The notes below the pieces were generated by a model. The model had not been told where the DNA came from, made no database searches, and worked only from the letters and a program-made list of their open reading frames with translations. Below are positions 13,542 to 21,348 of a stretch of 24,140 nucleotides of DNA, piece by piece; positions within the stretch are counted from its first letter, which is position 1, and the number at the start of each line of letters is the position of its first letter. The position numbers and the translations under genes were made by a program. Source of the DNA: Holophagaceae bacterium UBA1801 (GTDB lineage Bacteria; Acidobacteriota; Holophagae; Holophagales; Holophagaceae); contig DCFP01000056.1 in assembly GCA_002319925.1 (NCBI GenBank), positions 1-24,140 on the forward strand, in the 5' to 3' direction.

Positions 13542-14261
13542 TCAGGAACGGGACTGCGCTTGATTGGCCTCTTCCAGCGAGCGCGGGAAGAGCAGGTGAT
13601 TTTCCAAGTAAATGTGGACAAAGAGATCTTCTTCCAGATCCCGGAGACCTAAGTACAGCGCCCGGATGGCGGGCACGGCTTCCAGCGGCAGACTGAAGTT
13701 CCGCGTGATTATCGCGATGTTCTGGAACAGTTCTTCCGCCGCCTCGTGCTCCGTGATGGCCATGCGGTGCAGGTCGTCCAGGGTGATGAAGACCGGGCTC
13801 CGTCCATCGGCACCATTGGCCAGGATGGAAGGAAAGATGATGCGGTCTTCCATATCGAGGTGCTTGAGCAGATCCTCCCGCAGGTGATGGAAATGGATCT
13901 TGATCTCCTGCAACTCTGGATGCTGCTCGCCGTGCTTGTTCAGGGCCTCCTCCAGAACGCGGCCCAGGCGGATCAGCTCTTGGCGTGTGTATGTGTGGTG
14001 CCTGTCCTGGATGTAGTGCACCAGGTCCGCGAGGGGGGCCCGCGCCCAGTCCTCCATGGACGGCGTCATGCCGTTTTCCGGGCTCATGGCTACCAAGGTC
14101 CGAAGGAAATCCTTGAAGGAAATGCCCGCCTGGTCGCAGACGTCGGCGATGGTCTGGTCGTTCACGGAATTGATGTCCACCCCCAGGCGCCGGAATAATC
14201 TCCGGGCCTTGGAATAGTCCTTGCCGAGATCTTGGAATTGGGTTCCAGGTTCGATCTGCAT
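13542..14261 (-). CDS. RIC/YtfE/ScdA-type di-iron protein (repair of iron centres)
   Basis: Proteins of this family restore iron-sulfur clusters or iron after nitrosative or oxidative damage. Starting at the ATG at 14261 (GGAG upstream) gives 239 residues. The C-terminal hemerythrin-like bundle keeps the ligand pattern: His82 and His88/89 in VHYIQDRHHTYTR, His114 in EQHPEL, HLDMEDRIIFP at 134-144, His172 in EHEAAEELF, and HIYLENHLLFPRS at 216-228. The N-terminal DUF542/ScdA_N domain (about 10-65) is present in outline but lacks its usual Cys-Cys pair (GVDINSVND instead of a GIDxCCGG form), so that half may be altered. It is the first gene upstream of plsC and downstream of yidD. Confidence 0.88.
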   Translation of the reverse strand: MQIEPGTQFQDLGKDYSKARRLFRRLGVDINSVNDQTIADVCDQAGISFKDFLRTLVAMSPENGMTPSMEDWARAPLADLVHYIQDRHHTYTRQELIRLGRVLEEALNKHGEQHPELQEIKIHFHHLREDLLKHLDMEDRIIFPSILANGADGRSPVFITLDDLHRMAITEHEAAEELFQNIAIITRNFSLPLEAVPAIRALYLGLRDLEEDLFVHIYLENHLLFPRSLEEANQAQSRS

Positions 14262-14334
14262 GGATGGCTCCACACTGTGTCTAAGGCTGTGATGAAGCCC
14301 GGGCAAGTTCCGCTACGTGCCCTCGGTCACGTTT

Positions 14335-14649
14335 TCATGGCACAGGGTCCTCGCCGCCATTGGTCAGGGGCGAGCAGCGGATGATTCGCCACGTGGTAAG
14401 TATTCCCCCGCGCAGGGTTCCGTACCTCTGGATGCAACCGAGCCCGTAGTGGCTGCAGGTGGGTTTGAACTTGCACTGGGTCGGGAGGATCGGGCTGAGG
14501 GTGGCTTGGTAGACACGAATGGCGCCCCGGAGAATCCAGGCCGTGGGCTGCAGGTTCACGGGCAGGAACGCTTCCGCCAGCAGGAAGATGCCTACCGCCA
14601 GGAAGGGGTGCGTGAGGGCCCAGTTCACGGCTCTAGGCCTTTGACGCAT
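14335..14649 (-). CDS. yidD: Membrane protein insertion efficiency factor YidD
   Basis: The 104-residue product carries the YidD core: IRVYQATLSPILPTQCKFKPTCSHYGLGCI at 44-73, then LTTWRIIRCSPLTNGGEDPVP at the end. The three family Cys are 59, 65 and 92. YidD assists insertion of proteins by the YidC pathway. Here the core is preceded by about 40 residues with a hydrophobic helix at 10-30, longer than the family's usual short amphipathic start. I chose the ATG at 14649, which overlaps the ispG 3' end by 17 bases, because the longer upstream frame is only an ispG shadow. YidD is most often found with rnpA and yidC, so its position behind ispG is unusual. Confidence 0.92.
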   Translation of the reverse strand: MRQRPRAVNWALTHPFLAVGIFLLAEAFLPVNLQPTAWILRGAIRVYQATLSPILPTQCKFKPTCSHYGLGCIQRYGTLRGGILTTWRIIRCSPLTNGGEDPVP

Positions 14650-15736
14650 GCTCGGCCTTGAGCTTCCGGGCTTCCTCCAGGAAGGCGGAAACGATGTCGC
14701 TCTCGGCCACCTTCCTGATGAGTTCGCCCTTACGGTAGATGCGGCCCTCGCCCGCGCCGCCAGCCACGCCGAGATCCGCCTCCCGGGCCTCGCCGGGGCC
14801 ATTCACCACGCAGCCCATGACCGCGTAGGTGATGTGCTCGTGGTTGATCTCCTTGAGACCATCTTCGATTTCCTGGGCAACCCGCTTGAGATCGATCTGC
14901 ACGCGGCCACAGCTGGGGCAGCTCACCATGTGGAAGCCGCCGGACCTCAATCCGAGGGCGCGAAGCATCTCGTGGCCCACGCGGCATTCCTCGGTACCCT
15001 CGCCGGTCAACGAAACGCGGATGGTGTCGCCAATGCCCTCCGCCAGCAGGACGCCCATGCCGATGCTGCTGCGGATGGTGGCGCCCCAGGGCGTGCCCGC
15101 CTCTGTGATGCCGAGGTGGAGCGGGTAGTCCACCTGCTTCGCCAGCAGACGATAAGCCTGGACCGTGCGGATCACATCGCTGGCCTTGAGGCTGACCTTG
15201 GTGTTGTAGAAGCCTTCCTTCTCCAGCAGCTCCAGATGGTGCAGGGCGCTGGCCACCATGGCCTCCGGCGTGGCGTGCCCGAATTTCTCCAGGAGTTCCT
15301 TTTCCAGGCTGCCACCATTGACACCGATGCGGATGGGAATGCCCTTTTCTCCAGCCTTGTCCACCACCGCCTTGACGCGATCCTGGCCGCCGATGTTGCC
15401 GGGATTGATGCGGAGGCAGGCCGCGCCTCCGTCGGCGGCCACCAGGGCCAGCCGGAAGTCGAAGTGGATGTCTGCCACCACGGGGATGGGGCTGCGCGCG
15501 CAGATCTCGTGGAAGACTTCGCCAGCCCTGGTGGTGGGTACGGAAACCCGCACGATCTCGCAACCGGCTGCGGCGTAGTCGTAGATCTGCTTGACGGTGG
15601 CATCCACATCGCGGGTGTCCGTCTTGGTCATGCTCTGCACCGGGATCGGCGCATCGCCGCCCACGGGAACATTCCCCACCATGATCTGGCGCGACTTGCG
15701 CCGGGGGGACAACGGCTTCAATTCCAGTTCAGACAT
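14633..15736 (-). CDS. ispG: 4-hydroxy-3-methylbut-2-enyl-diphosphate synthase IspG (GcpE)
   Basis: IspG carries out the next-to-last step of the MEP isoprenoid pathway using a 4Fe-4S cluster. The 367-residue protein has the TIM-barrel start (VPVGGDAPIPVQSMTKTDTRDV) with VADIHFDFRLAL and LRINPGNIG, and the C-terminal cluster domain with Cys273, Cys276 and Cys309 (SCPSCGR, MGCVVNGPGEA) and Glu316. This is the two-domain bacterial form, not the large plant-type form. The ATG at 15736 is preceded by GGAGAGG on the minus strand. Its stop lies within the start region of yidD. It provides dimethylallyl diphosphate precursors, the substrate MiaA uses, though the two genes are not linked here. Confidence 0.97.
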   Translation of the reverse strand: MSELELKPLSPRRKSRQIMVGNVPVGGDAPIPVQSMTKTDTRDVDATVKQIYDYAAAGCEIVRVSVPTTRAGEVFHEICARSPIPVVADIHFDFRLALVAADGGAACLRINPGNIGGQDRVKAVVDKAGEKGIPIRIGVNGGSLEKELLEKFGHATPEAMVASALHHLELLEKEGFYNTKVSLKASDVIRTVQAYRLLAKQVDYPLHLGITEAGTPWGATIRSSIGMGVLLAEGIGDTIRVSLTGEGTEECRVGHEMLRALGLRSGGFHMVSCPSCGRVQIDLKRVAQEIEDGLKEINHEHITYAVMGCVVNGPGEAREADLGVAGGAGEGRIYRKGELIRKVAESDIVSAFLEEARKLKAEHASKA

Positions 15737-15774
15737 CAGGACCTCTCCCGGCTTCGATGCCGGCAGGGACCAGT

Positions 15775-16503
15775 CTACTCCTTCAAAGTCCGCTCCTTGG
15801 GCTCAGGGTCCTGCTCCATCGGCTTGCTGCTCAAGGCCAGATCCAGGATCCTGCCCTTGGCGTAGGGCTTGGTGATGTAGGTGTGGAGCCGCTGGATCTG
15901 GGCCAGGACGCGGGCCATGTTCTGGAGGCATTCCCGCAGCGTGACCATCTGCTGTGGGGTGGGGGGCTCGGCGGACTTCACGAGGTGATCCAGCAGGATC
16001 TGGGTGGCGGCCATGGGCTGAGCCAGTTCGTGGGCGGTGCCTCCGGCCACTTCCAGGAGGGCCCTATGCCGCTCACCGGCCAGCGCGGCCTCGTCCTGGC
16101 GGTGCAGCCGGACCATCATGCGCAATTTGGCTAGGAGTTCGGGGAAGGCGTAGGGCTTGATGAGGTAGTCCAGGCCCCCGGCCTCGATGCCTTCGCTGAT
16201 CCAGTCCTGCCCGACGCGGACGGCACTGAGGAAGATGAGCGGAGTCCGTTCGTTCAGCGGCAGCTCCCGGATCTGCCGGCAGGCCTCGATGCCGTCCATG
16301 CCCGTGAGGCTGACGTCCATGAGGATGCCCTCGAAGATCCGCTCACGGCAGTGCTCGATGGCTTCTTCCGCGCTTTGCGCCAGGGTCAGCACGAAGGGGT
16401 GGTTCTTCAGCTCCATGCTGAGCACTTTGAGATTCCCCGGCAGATCATCCACGACCAGGATGTGTCCAGGATTCTCGGGTGTTGGGATGTAGGCATCTAG
16501 CAT
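15775..16503 (-). CDS. Receiver protein with histidine-kinase-like dimerization helix, no ATPase domain
   Basis: The 242-residue product has an N-terminal receiver: acidic pair Asp19-Asp20, phospho-acceptor Asp63 in LMDVSLTGMDG, Ser93 and Lys117. A segment follows that looks like the DHp helix of a sensor kinase (RHRALLEVAGGTAHELAQPMAATQ, His158), then helical and basic stretches to the end. The N, G1 and G2 boxes of a kinase ATPase domain are absent, and the 38 bases after the stop cannot encode them. It could act as a receiver that passes phosphate through His158, or as a dimerizing adaptor. The start codon directly abuts a strong hairpin. It follows flgE, so a link to motility is possible. 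Confidence 0.85.
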   Translation of the reverse strand: MLDAYIPTPENPGHILVVDDLPGNLKVLSMELKNHPFVLTLAQSAEEAIEHCRERIFEGILMDVSLTGMDGIEACRQIRELPLNERTPLIFLSAVRVGQDWISEGIEAGGLDYLIKPYAFPELLAKLRMMVRLHRQDEAALAGERHRALLEVAGGTAHELAQPMAATQILLDHLVKSAEPPTPQQMVTLRECLQNMARVLAQIQRLHTYITKPYAKGRILDLALSSKPMEQDPEPKERTLKE

Positions 16504-16504
16504 A

Positions 16505-16538
16505 GGGCTCTCACGATAGTCACCTTATCGGAGAGCCC
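16505..16538 (-). promoter_or_regulatory. Strong hairpin between flgE and the receiver gene, abutting its start codon
   Basis: GGGCTCTC (16505-16512) pairs with GAGAGCCC (16531-16538), and CGATA (16514-16518) pairs with TATCG (16526-16530), with a single bulged A and a 7-base loop. On the minus-strand RNA the loop reads AGGTGAC, containing a Shine-Dalgarno-like AGGTGA 15 bases before the AUG at 16503, while another purine run (GAGAG) lies in the stem. No U-tract follows, so it is a poor intrinsic terminator; a translation-controlling or transcript-end structure is more likely. Confidence 0.7.
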
Positions 16539-16561
16539 CGTGCATCGCATCAATTCTGGCA

Positions 16562-17797
16562 CTACCGAACCATGTTCAGGACTTCCTGGAGCAGGGTGTC
16601 CGCGGTGGTCACGATGCGGCTGTTAGCCTGGTAGCCGCGCTGGGCCACGATGAGCTGCGTGAACTCCGTGGCGGTGTCCACGTTGGACAGTTCCAGCTGG
16701 CCGCCCAGGATCTTGCCGCGCCCGCCCTCGTTCGCCGCGCCGATGTTCGGGGCGCCGCTGGACAGGGTCTGGGACCAGGAGTTGTTGCCCTCTTTGGACA
16801 GTCCGTTCATGTTCGGGAAGGTGGCCAGAGCCACTTCCGCCAGTTGGATGGTCTGGCCGTTGGTGAAGTTGCCCGTGATGATGCCGTCCTGATCGACGAT
16901 GAGACTGCTAATGGTGCCGGCTCCCGCGCCGTTCTGGGTCGTGCTGGTGGTCGCGGAAGGCGACGCGAAACCTGTCAAGCTCGCGGTAGCGCCATTCCAA
17001 ATGTTCCACGCGATGGTGGAATTTGCAGCACCGTTGGGCCACCCCGTGACCGTTATATTCTGGTTGGTGGCGGGTGTGGTGAGATTTCCCATATTGTCGA
17101 AAATGGCCTGTGCCGGGCCGGTCACCGTGGTGCCCGCATCGCTGCTGTAGGTGATGTTCCAGGTGCCAGCGGCGGCGGTCTTTGTGTAGGTGACCAGTAC
17201 AGTGTGTGAGGCGCCGAGGGAATCGTAGACCTGAACTGGGGTCGAGAAGACATCGCCCGTGGCGGCGTTGGCGTTCAGGTTGGTCGTGGTGCTGATGGTG
17301 GTCGTCGCTGTGGGCGGGCTCACCGTGCCGGAGTTGATCTGGATCGGCACCACCGTGCCGTTGGTGGTGAGCACGTTGTTGACCCGGTTCCAGCCCAGCA
17401 CCTGATCGCCATTGGAATTGGTGAGAAAGCCGTTGCGGTCGATGATGAAGTTGCCCGCCCGTGAATAAACCTGACTGCCATCTGAGCGCCGCAGCAGGAA
17501 CAGACCCTGGCCTGAAACAGCCATGTCGGTCACGTTGCCCGTGGACTGGAAGGACCCCTGGCCGAAGTTCTGGGAGATGGCGCCGAGCTGCGTGCCCAGG
17601 CCGATCTGCATGGGATCGCCATTGCCCGAGGTGCCATTGGAACCGAGGGAGGCGTTGAACAGATCCTGGAAGGAAGACGAGGAGCCCTTGAACCCGATGG
17701 TGTTCAGGTTCGCCAGGTTGTTGCCGATGACGCCGAGCATGCCGCTGTTCGCGGCCAAGCCGGACAGGCTGGAGTAGAAGGAGGAATAGAGGCTCAT
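16562..17797 (-). CDS. flgE: Flagellar hook protein FlgE
   Basis: FlgE subunits polymerise into the hook. The 411-residue protein has the conserved N-terminal rod/hook motif (SSLSGLAANSGMLGVIGNNLANLNTIGFKG at 9-38), the central D1 region (MAVSGQGLFLL, YSRAGNF), a Thr/Asn-rich outer domain at about 160-330, and the C-terminal helix ending in VAQRGYQANSRIVTTADTLLQEVLNMV. The ATG at 17797 follows CAGGAG on the minus strand. It lies 18 bases after flgD, with fliK further upstream, the common hook-assembly order. It has no signal peptide, as expected for type III export. The outer domain is the variable part and is low in charged residues. Confidence 0.97.
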   Translation of the reverse strand: MSLYSSFYSSLSGLAANSGMLGVIGNNLANLNTIGFKGSSSSFQDLFNASLGSNGTSGNGDPMQIGLGTQLGAISQNFGQGSFQSTGNVTDMAVSGQGLFLLRRSDGSQVYSRAGNFIIDRNGFLTNSNGDQVLGWNRVNNVLTTNGTVVPIQINSGTVSPPTATTTISTTTNLNANAATGDVFSTPVQVYDSLGASHTVLVTYTKTAAAGTWNITYSSDAGTTVTGPAQAIFDNMGNLTTPATNQNITVTGWPNGAANSTIAWNIWNGATASLTGFASPSATTSTTQNGAGAGTISSLIVDQDGIITGNFTNGQTIQLAEVALATFPNMNGLSKEGNNSWSQTLSSGAPNIGAANEGGRGKILGGQLELSNVDTATEFTQLIVAQRGYQANSRIVTTADTLLQEVLNMVR

Positions 17798-17815
17798 GGC
17801 GTTCTCCTGGGATCA

Positions 17816-18472
17816 CTAAGAGATTTCGTTGATCTGATCGAGAGTGAAACTCTTGCCGCCGGCCATGATGAGCACCGTGCCGTTGGAGAAGACGACGGAA
17901 TCCACGGTGATCTTGGAGGTGGTCGTGGCCGTGACGGCGTTGCCGCTCGTGTCCGTGGCACTCACCTGGACGGTGTAGGTCCCATCGGCGAGCTTGTTGC
18001 CCGAGCTGTCCAACCCGTTCCACGTGATGATGTGGGAACCCGCGGTCTGACTGCCTTGGTTGAGCGTGGTGACGGTCTTGCCCGAGGAGTCCTGGATGGT
18101 GAGCGTGACGTTCGCCGCATCCGATGCGAGGTTCACACCGACGTTCGCCGTGCCGTCCTTCAAATTGAAGTTCGGCGAGGTGACCGAGACCGTCTTCCCC
18201 ACCAGGCTGATGGCCTGGGCTTGGAAAATGCCCTGGTTCTGGGCCTGGATGCCCGCCAGGGAGCTGTTCATGTTCTGCATCTGCTCCAGCTGAGAATAGG
18301 ACGTCATCTGCTGGACCATCTGGTTCGGGTCCTGGGCGTTCGTGGGGTCCTGGTTCTTCAGCTGGGCTACCAGCAGCATCAGGAACGCGTTCTTGTCCAG
18401 ATCCTGGCTGGGCGTCTTGGTCGTGCTGGTGGTGGTAGCGGCACTGGTGTTTCCGACGAGTCCGGTTTGCAT
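17816..18472 (-). CDS. flgD: Flagellar hook capping protein FlgD
   Basis: FlgD caps the growing hook and guides FlgE assembly. The 218-residue product has the family N-terminus (LDKNAFLMLLVAQLKNQDPTNAQDPNQMVQQMTSYSQLEQMQNM at 25-68), a linker, and the Ig-like and Tudor-like half (VTLTIQDSSGKTV, GSHIITWNGLDSSGNKLADGTYTVQV). A Thr/Ser-rich tail segment sits at residues 8-22, typical for a type III export signal region. GGAG lies upstream of the ATG. It sits 39 bases after fliK and 18 before flgE. Confidence 0.95.
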   Translation of the reverse strand: MQTGLVGNTSAATTTSTTKTPSQDLDKNAFLMLLVAQLKNQDPTNAQDPNQMVQQMTSYSQLEQMQNMNSSLAGIQAQNQGIFQAQAISLVGKTVSVTSPNFNLKDGTANVGVNLASDAANVTLTIQDSSGKTVTTLNQGSQTAGSHIITWNGLDSSGNKLADGTYTVQVSATDTSGNAVTATTTSKITVDSVVFSNGTVLIMAGGKSFTLDQINEIS

Positions 18473-18511
18473 AACAACTCCGAATGACCTATCTATTCAG
18501 AGAACATGCCA

Positions 18512-20059
18512 TCAGGCATAGACTTCGATCTGGTGCGGGTCTGCGGAATCAGCAATGATTTCCGTGGGCATTTCCTGCTTGACCTCGAGCGGCGCAAACT
18601 CGCGGGACATCGCCATGGGAGCCTGCTCCTGCGGCATGGTTTGCGCACCATTGCCGCGGGCTCCCGAGTGGAGATCGAAACTGCTCAGATTGAGACCCTG
18701 CTCCTTCAAGGATGATTCGAGGAAGCTCTTGTGGTCCTGCAGCGCCGTGAGGCTCGTGGATTCCGATGCCCAGAGGCGGGCGTGGACGTTCTGCCCCTCC
18801 ACCTTCAACTGGATGACGACCCGGCCCAGGGATTCGGGGTGCAACTGAAGCTCTGCACCCTGCACCTTGTTCTGGATCATCCAGCGGATGCTGCCTTCCA
18901 CCTGGGTCAGAATGGGCCCGGAGCGGGCCATGGCCGGCGCATCCGCCCGTACCGTCGTGGCGCTGGCTTTCACGCCCTCGCCGGGGGCCACCATCGGCAT
19001 TTCCGCCACAGGAGTGGTTGTCTTCACGGATGAATTCGCGTGCGTCTGCACATCCGTCTTGGTGAGTCCCAGCTTGGATGGATCATCCATTTGCGCCGTC
19101 TTGCCTGACATCGATTGCTGTTCGGTCTCGCTGGATGAAGCCTGGACAGGCCCGGGAATATCCCCGGGCTTGGCCATGCCAGCGGTCTTCTCGGCACCGG
19201 CCGCGATGGCCTTCTTGCCATCCTCGGCAGAGGTCTTCGTTGGATCCACGGCCCACTTCGGCGCCTGGATCTCCGCCTTGGGTGCGTAGAGAAGCTCTGT
19301 GAGCGCGGGTTTCGCGGCGGCACCAGCTCCCTGGGCCTCGAAGGTCACCTTCACCTGGACATCCTTCGGCAGGGGCACCGTAGGCTGTTCAGCGGCATCA
19401 GCGGTCGTCGCGCCCACCTTCGCGTTCGCCGCGGCAACAGTCACGGTGGGTTGAGGCACCGTGGCGGTGGCGGAAGCGCTCTGCGTTTGAGTGGCCGTGG
19501 CGCCAATGCTGATCCCCGTGGATGACATGGCCGCGGGAGCGGTCTGTGCCGGTTGGGTCTTCAGGTCCGCCGTCGCTTGCTCCAGCAATGCCTGCTTCAG
19601 GGCTGCGGCCTGCGCTGGATCCGAGTTTTCCGTGGTGGTCTTGGTTCCGTCCGCAGCTTTGGAGTCCTTGCCAGCCTCGGTGGTCGCCTTGGAATCCGTC
19701 TTTGCTGCATCCGATGCTTGCGAGTCCTTCGTTTCCGAAGACTGCACGGCAGCTTTTGCTGAGTCTCTGGAATCGTCGCTGTCAGATGCAGTCACCGAAG
19801 CCGGTTTCGACGGGCTTTGTGTCTCAGATGACGCGGACTCAGTGGATGGCCTGGATGGAGCCTGGGTCTCGATGCGGGCCGAACTGGACCTGTCCTGGAC
19901 AGGATCCGCCTTTGGCACCGACGCGGGGGCAGGAGGTGAGGATGCGATGGACGCCTGGGCCATGAGACCGGCGAACACACCCTCCGCTGGATCATTGCTG
20001 GATCCGCCGCGGAGTTTCACCGACGGAGCGGAGACATCAAGATTGAGGGACTGCAGCAT
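18512..20059 (-). CDS. fliK: Flagellar hook-length control protein FliK
   Basis: FliK measures hook length and switches export specificity. This 515-residue protein has a long, low-complexity N-terminal part rich in Ala, Ser, Thr and Lys (about 30-380; for example SETKDSQASDAAKTDSKAT and later TATQTQSASATATVPQPTV), as expected of the molecular ruler. The conserved C-terminal domain (about 400-470) contains GAELQLHPESLGRVVIQLKV, the LxPExLG pattern of the FliK C domain, and LTALQDHKSFLESSLKEQG. The ATG at 20059 follows GGGGAGG. The position between motE and flgD supports the call. There is an 87-base gap before it, with no promoter I could identify. Confidence 0.92.
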   Translation of the reverse strand: MLQSLNLDVSAPSVKLRGGSSNDPAEGVFAGLMAQASIASSPPAPASVPKADPVQDRSSSARIETQAPSRPSTESASSETQSPSKPASVTASDSDDSRDSAKAAVQSSETKDSQASDAAKTDSKATTEAGKDSKAADGTKTTTENSDPAQAAALKQALLEQATADLKTQPAQTAPAAMSSTGISIGATATQTQSASATATVPQPTVTVAAANAKVGATTADAAEQPTVPLPKDVQVKVTFEAQGAGAAAKPALTELLYAPKAEIQAPKWAVDPTKTSAEDGKKAIAAGAEKTAGMAKPGDIPGPVQASSSETEQQSMSGKTAQMDDPSKLGLTKTDVQTHANSSVKTTTPVAEMPMVAPGEGVKASATTVRADAPAMARSGPILTQVEGSIRWMIQNKVQGAELQLHPESLGRVVIQLKVEGQNVHARLWASESTSLTALQDHKSFLESSLKEQGLNLSSFDLHSGARGNGAQTMPQEQAPMAMSREFAPLEVKQEMPTEIIADSADPHQIEVYA

Positions 20060-20146
20060 GCTGACCTCCCCGAGTCAGCACCCTCTCGCAGACCTCATGC
20101 CGGGAATGGCGGGCGAAATTGGCCTAGGAATTGTCTTTCAAGGTTC

Positions 20147-20686
20147 CTATGCCCCAGGGGTCTGGGCTCGCGTCAGCGCTACTTTCTCAGAAAGCTTGGC
20201 GGCCAACTCGGCTCCGCCCTTCTCGATGCCCGCAAGCTGGTCCAGGATCTTCCCGGCCTTCTTCGCCTGCATGGTCCCCAGCAGGCTGACTGCCACGTCT
20301 TCGTTGCGGATGGCCAGCTCCTTGATGGCCTTGGCGGCCTGGGCGGGATCCATGGCCTCGTAGGTGCGCACGATCTGGGGATCGATGGCGGGGCGCGAGC
20401 GCTCGTTCTCGATCTTGGCTTGGGCCTCCTGCACGGCCCGCTCCCGGGCCTGCAGATCCGCGCGGTCCTTGTCCAGTGTGGCCTGGAGCGTGTTCAGTCG
20501 CTGCTCGAGCTGCATGAGATCCTTTTCCTTCTGCGCCAACGTCTTTTCCTTGGCCTGGAGTTTCTCGGCCAGTTCGGTGACGTTGATGCCCTGGGGCTGG
20601 GGTTTGGGCTCCTGGGCCGAGAGCCAGATCACGCCGACGGAAAGGGCCAAGGGGGCGAGAATCCATAACCAGGTTCGAGGGTTCAT
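20147..20686 (-). CDS. motE: MotE-like flagellar accessory protein (MgtE_N fold)
   Basis: The 179-residue protein has one N-terminal membrane helix (LWILAPLALSVGVIWLSA, about 7-24), a long coiled coil at about 38-100 (KLQAKEKTLAQKEKDLMQLEQRLNTLQATL), and a C-terminal alpha-helical domain (YEAMDPAQAAKAIKELAIRNEDVAVSLLGTMQAKKAGKILDQL) that resembles the MgtE N-terminal repeat. In flagellated bacteria this architecture is described as MotE, a chaperone of the stator protein MotB, or is simply annotated in fliJ operons. The start codon overlaps the fliJ stop by four bases (20683-20686), implying coupled translation. Function beyond the family name is inferred. Confidence 0.8.
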   Translation of the reverse strand: MNPRTWLWILAPLALSVGVIWLSAQEPKPQPQGINVTELAEKLQAKEKTLAQKEKDLMQLEQRLNTLQATLDKDRADLQARERAVQEAQAKIENERSRPAIDPQIVRTYEAMDPAQAAKAIKELAIRNEDVAVSLLGTMQAKKAGKILDQLAGIEKGGAELAAKLSEKVALTRAQTPGA

Positions 20687-21168
20687 GGGGATACCTCACG
20701 GGATATCGCTGCGGGGGGACGGGTCGTGTTGAATCGGTAGCGGAGGACCGCGAGTTCATCCATTTCGCGGAACTCCTCCTGCAACGCCTCCTGGGCGTGC
20801 TGTTCCTGCCGGCGCTCCTTGAGGCGCAGCAGCATGAGATGGGCCTGATGCGCCTTAGTGAGGGTCTTCCGCGCCTCCGCCACGCGCTGTTCCGCTTCCG
20901 CCAGGTCTTCCTGGGTGCGCCGGATGCGATGCTCGAGGACCACGAGGTACCGCTCGATGGCCCGCCAGTGATCGATATCCACCACCTGTCCCCGATCCAT
21001 CTTCCGGGAGTCGATGGTGTCCCATTGCTCCTGCTGGAGATGGCGAAGACTAGCCTCGATGGCATCCCGGGCCTGGATCGTGCGGGCCAGAAACCGGCGC
21101 GCATCCTCCTCCAGGGCTCTCCTCAATTTCAGGAGTCCCTCGAGGCGGAAGCGGAAACGGGTAGCCAT
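20683..21168 (-). CDS. fliJ: Flagellar export protein FliJ
   Basis: FliJ joins the FliI ATPase ring and the export gate. The 161-residue product is an almost continuous charged coiled coil (FRLEGLLKLRRALEEDARRFLARTIQARDAIEASLRHLQQEQ, then LVVLEHRIRRTQEDLAEAEQRVAEARKTL), with the usual FxFxLExLLxLR start. It sits downstream of fliI and overlaps motE. The gap back to fliI is 180 bases and carries a repeat cluster, unlike the other joints of this operon. Confidence 0.9.
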   Translation of the reverse strand: MATRFRFRLEGLLKLRRALEEDARRFLARTIQARDAIEASLRHLQQEQWDTIDSRKMDRGQVVDIDHWRAIERYLVVLEHRIRRTQEDLAEAEQRVAEARKTLTKAHQAHLMLLRLKERRQEQHAQEALQEEFREMDELAVLRYRFNTTRPPAAISREVSP

Positions 21169-21205
21169 CAGCGTTGCGTCGGCGCGCTAGAGGTTGAAAG
21201 CAGAA

Positions 21206-21268
21206 CACGAATGTCACGAATGGGAGCGAATCTGCACGAATGCAGTGCTTGGATTGATTTCATTCGTG
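21206..21268. repeat. CACGAATG repeat cluster in the fliI-fliJ gap
   Basis: CACGAATG occurs three times in plus orientation (21206-21213, 21215-21222, 21235-21242) and once inverted (CATTCGTG, 21261-21268). Related pieces (GAGCGAAT at 21226, TTTCGTGTGATTCGCGG near 21308) continue the pattern. It looks like an interspersed intergenic repeat inserted between two otherwise adjacent flagellar genes. Confidence 0.7.
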
Positions 21269-21348
21269 AGGATTCAAGCGCCCGCAGGGAAGGCACACAT
21301 GCGTGTCTTTCGTGTGATTCGCGGTTTCCCATCGATGCCCTGACCATG

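Noticed and set aside
14648..15865. 405-codon plus-strand frame antisense to ispG
   Set aside because: IspG is certain on the other strand; this frame is a low-complexity shadow.
19491..20363. 290-codon plus-strand frame antisense to fliK
   Set aside because: The Ala/Ser-rich complement of a repetitive FliK ruler region gives open frames by chance.
21169..21348. Possible CRISPR array in the fliI-fliJ gap
   Set aside because: Units are only 8 bases, spaced 9 to 26 bases apart, and one is inverted, which does not fit CRISPR repeats and spacers.
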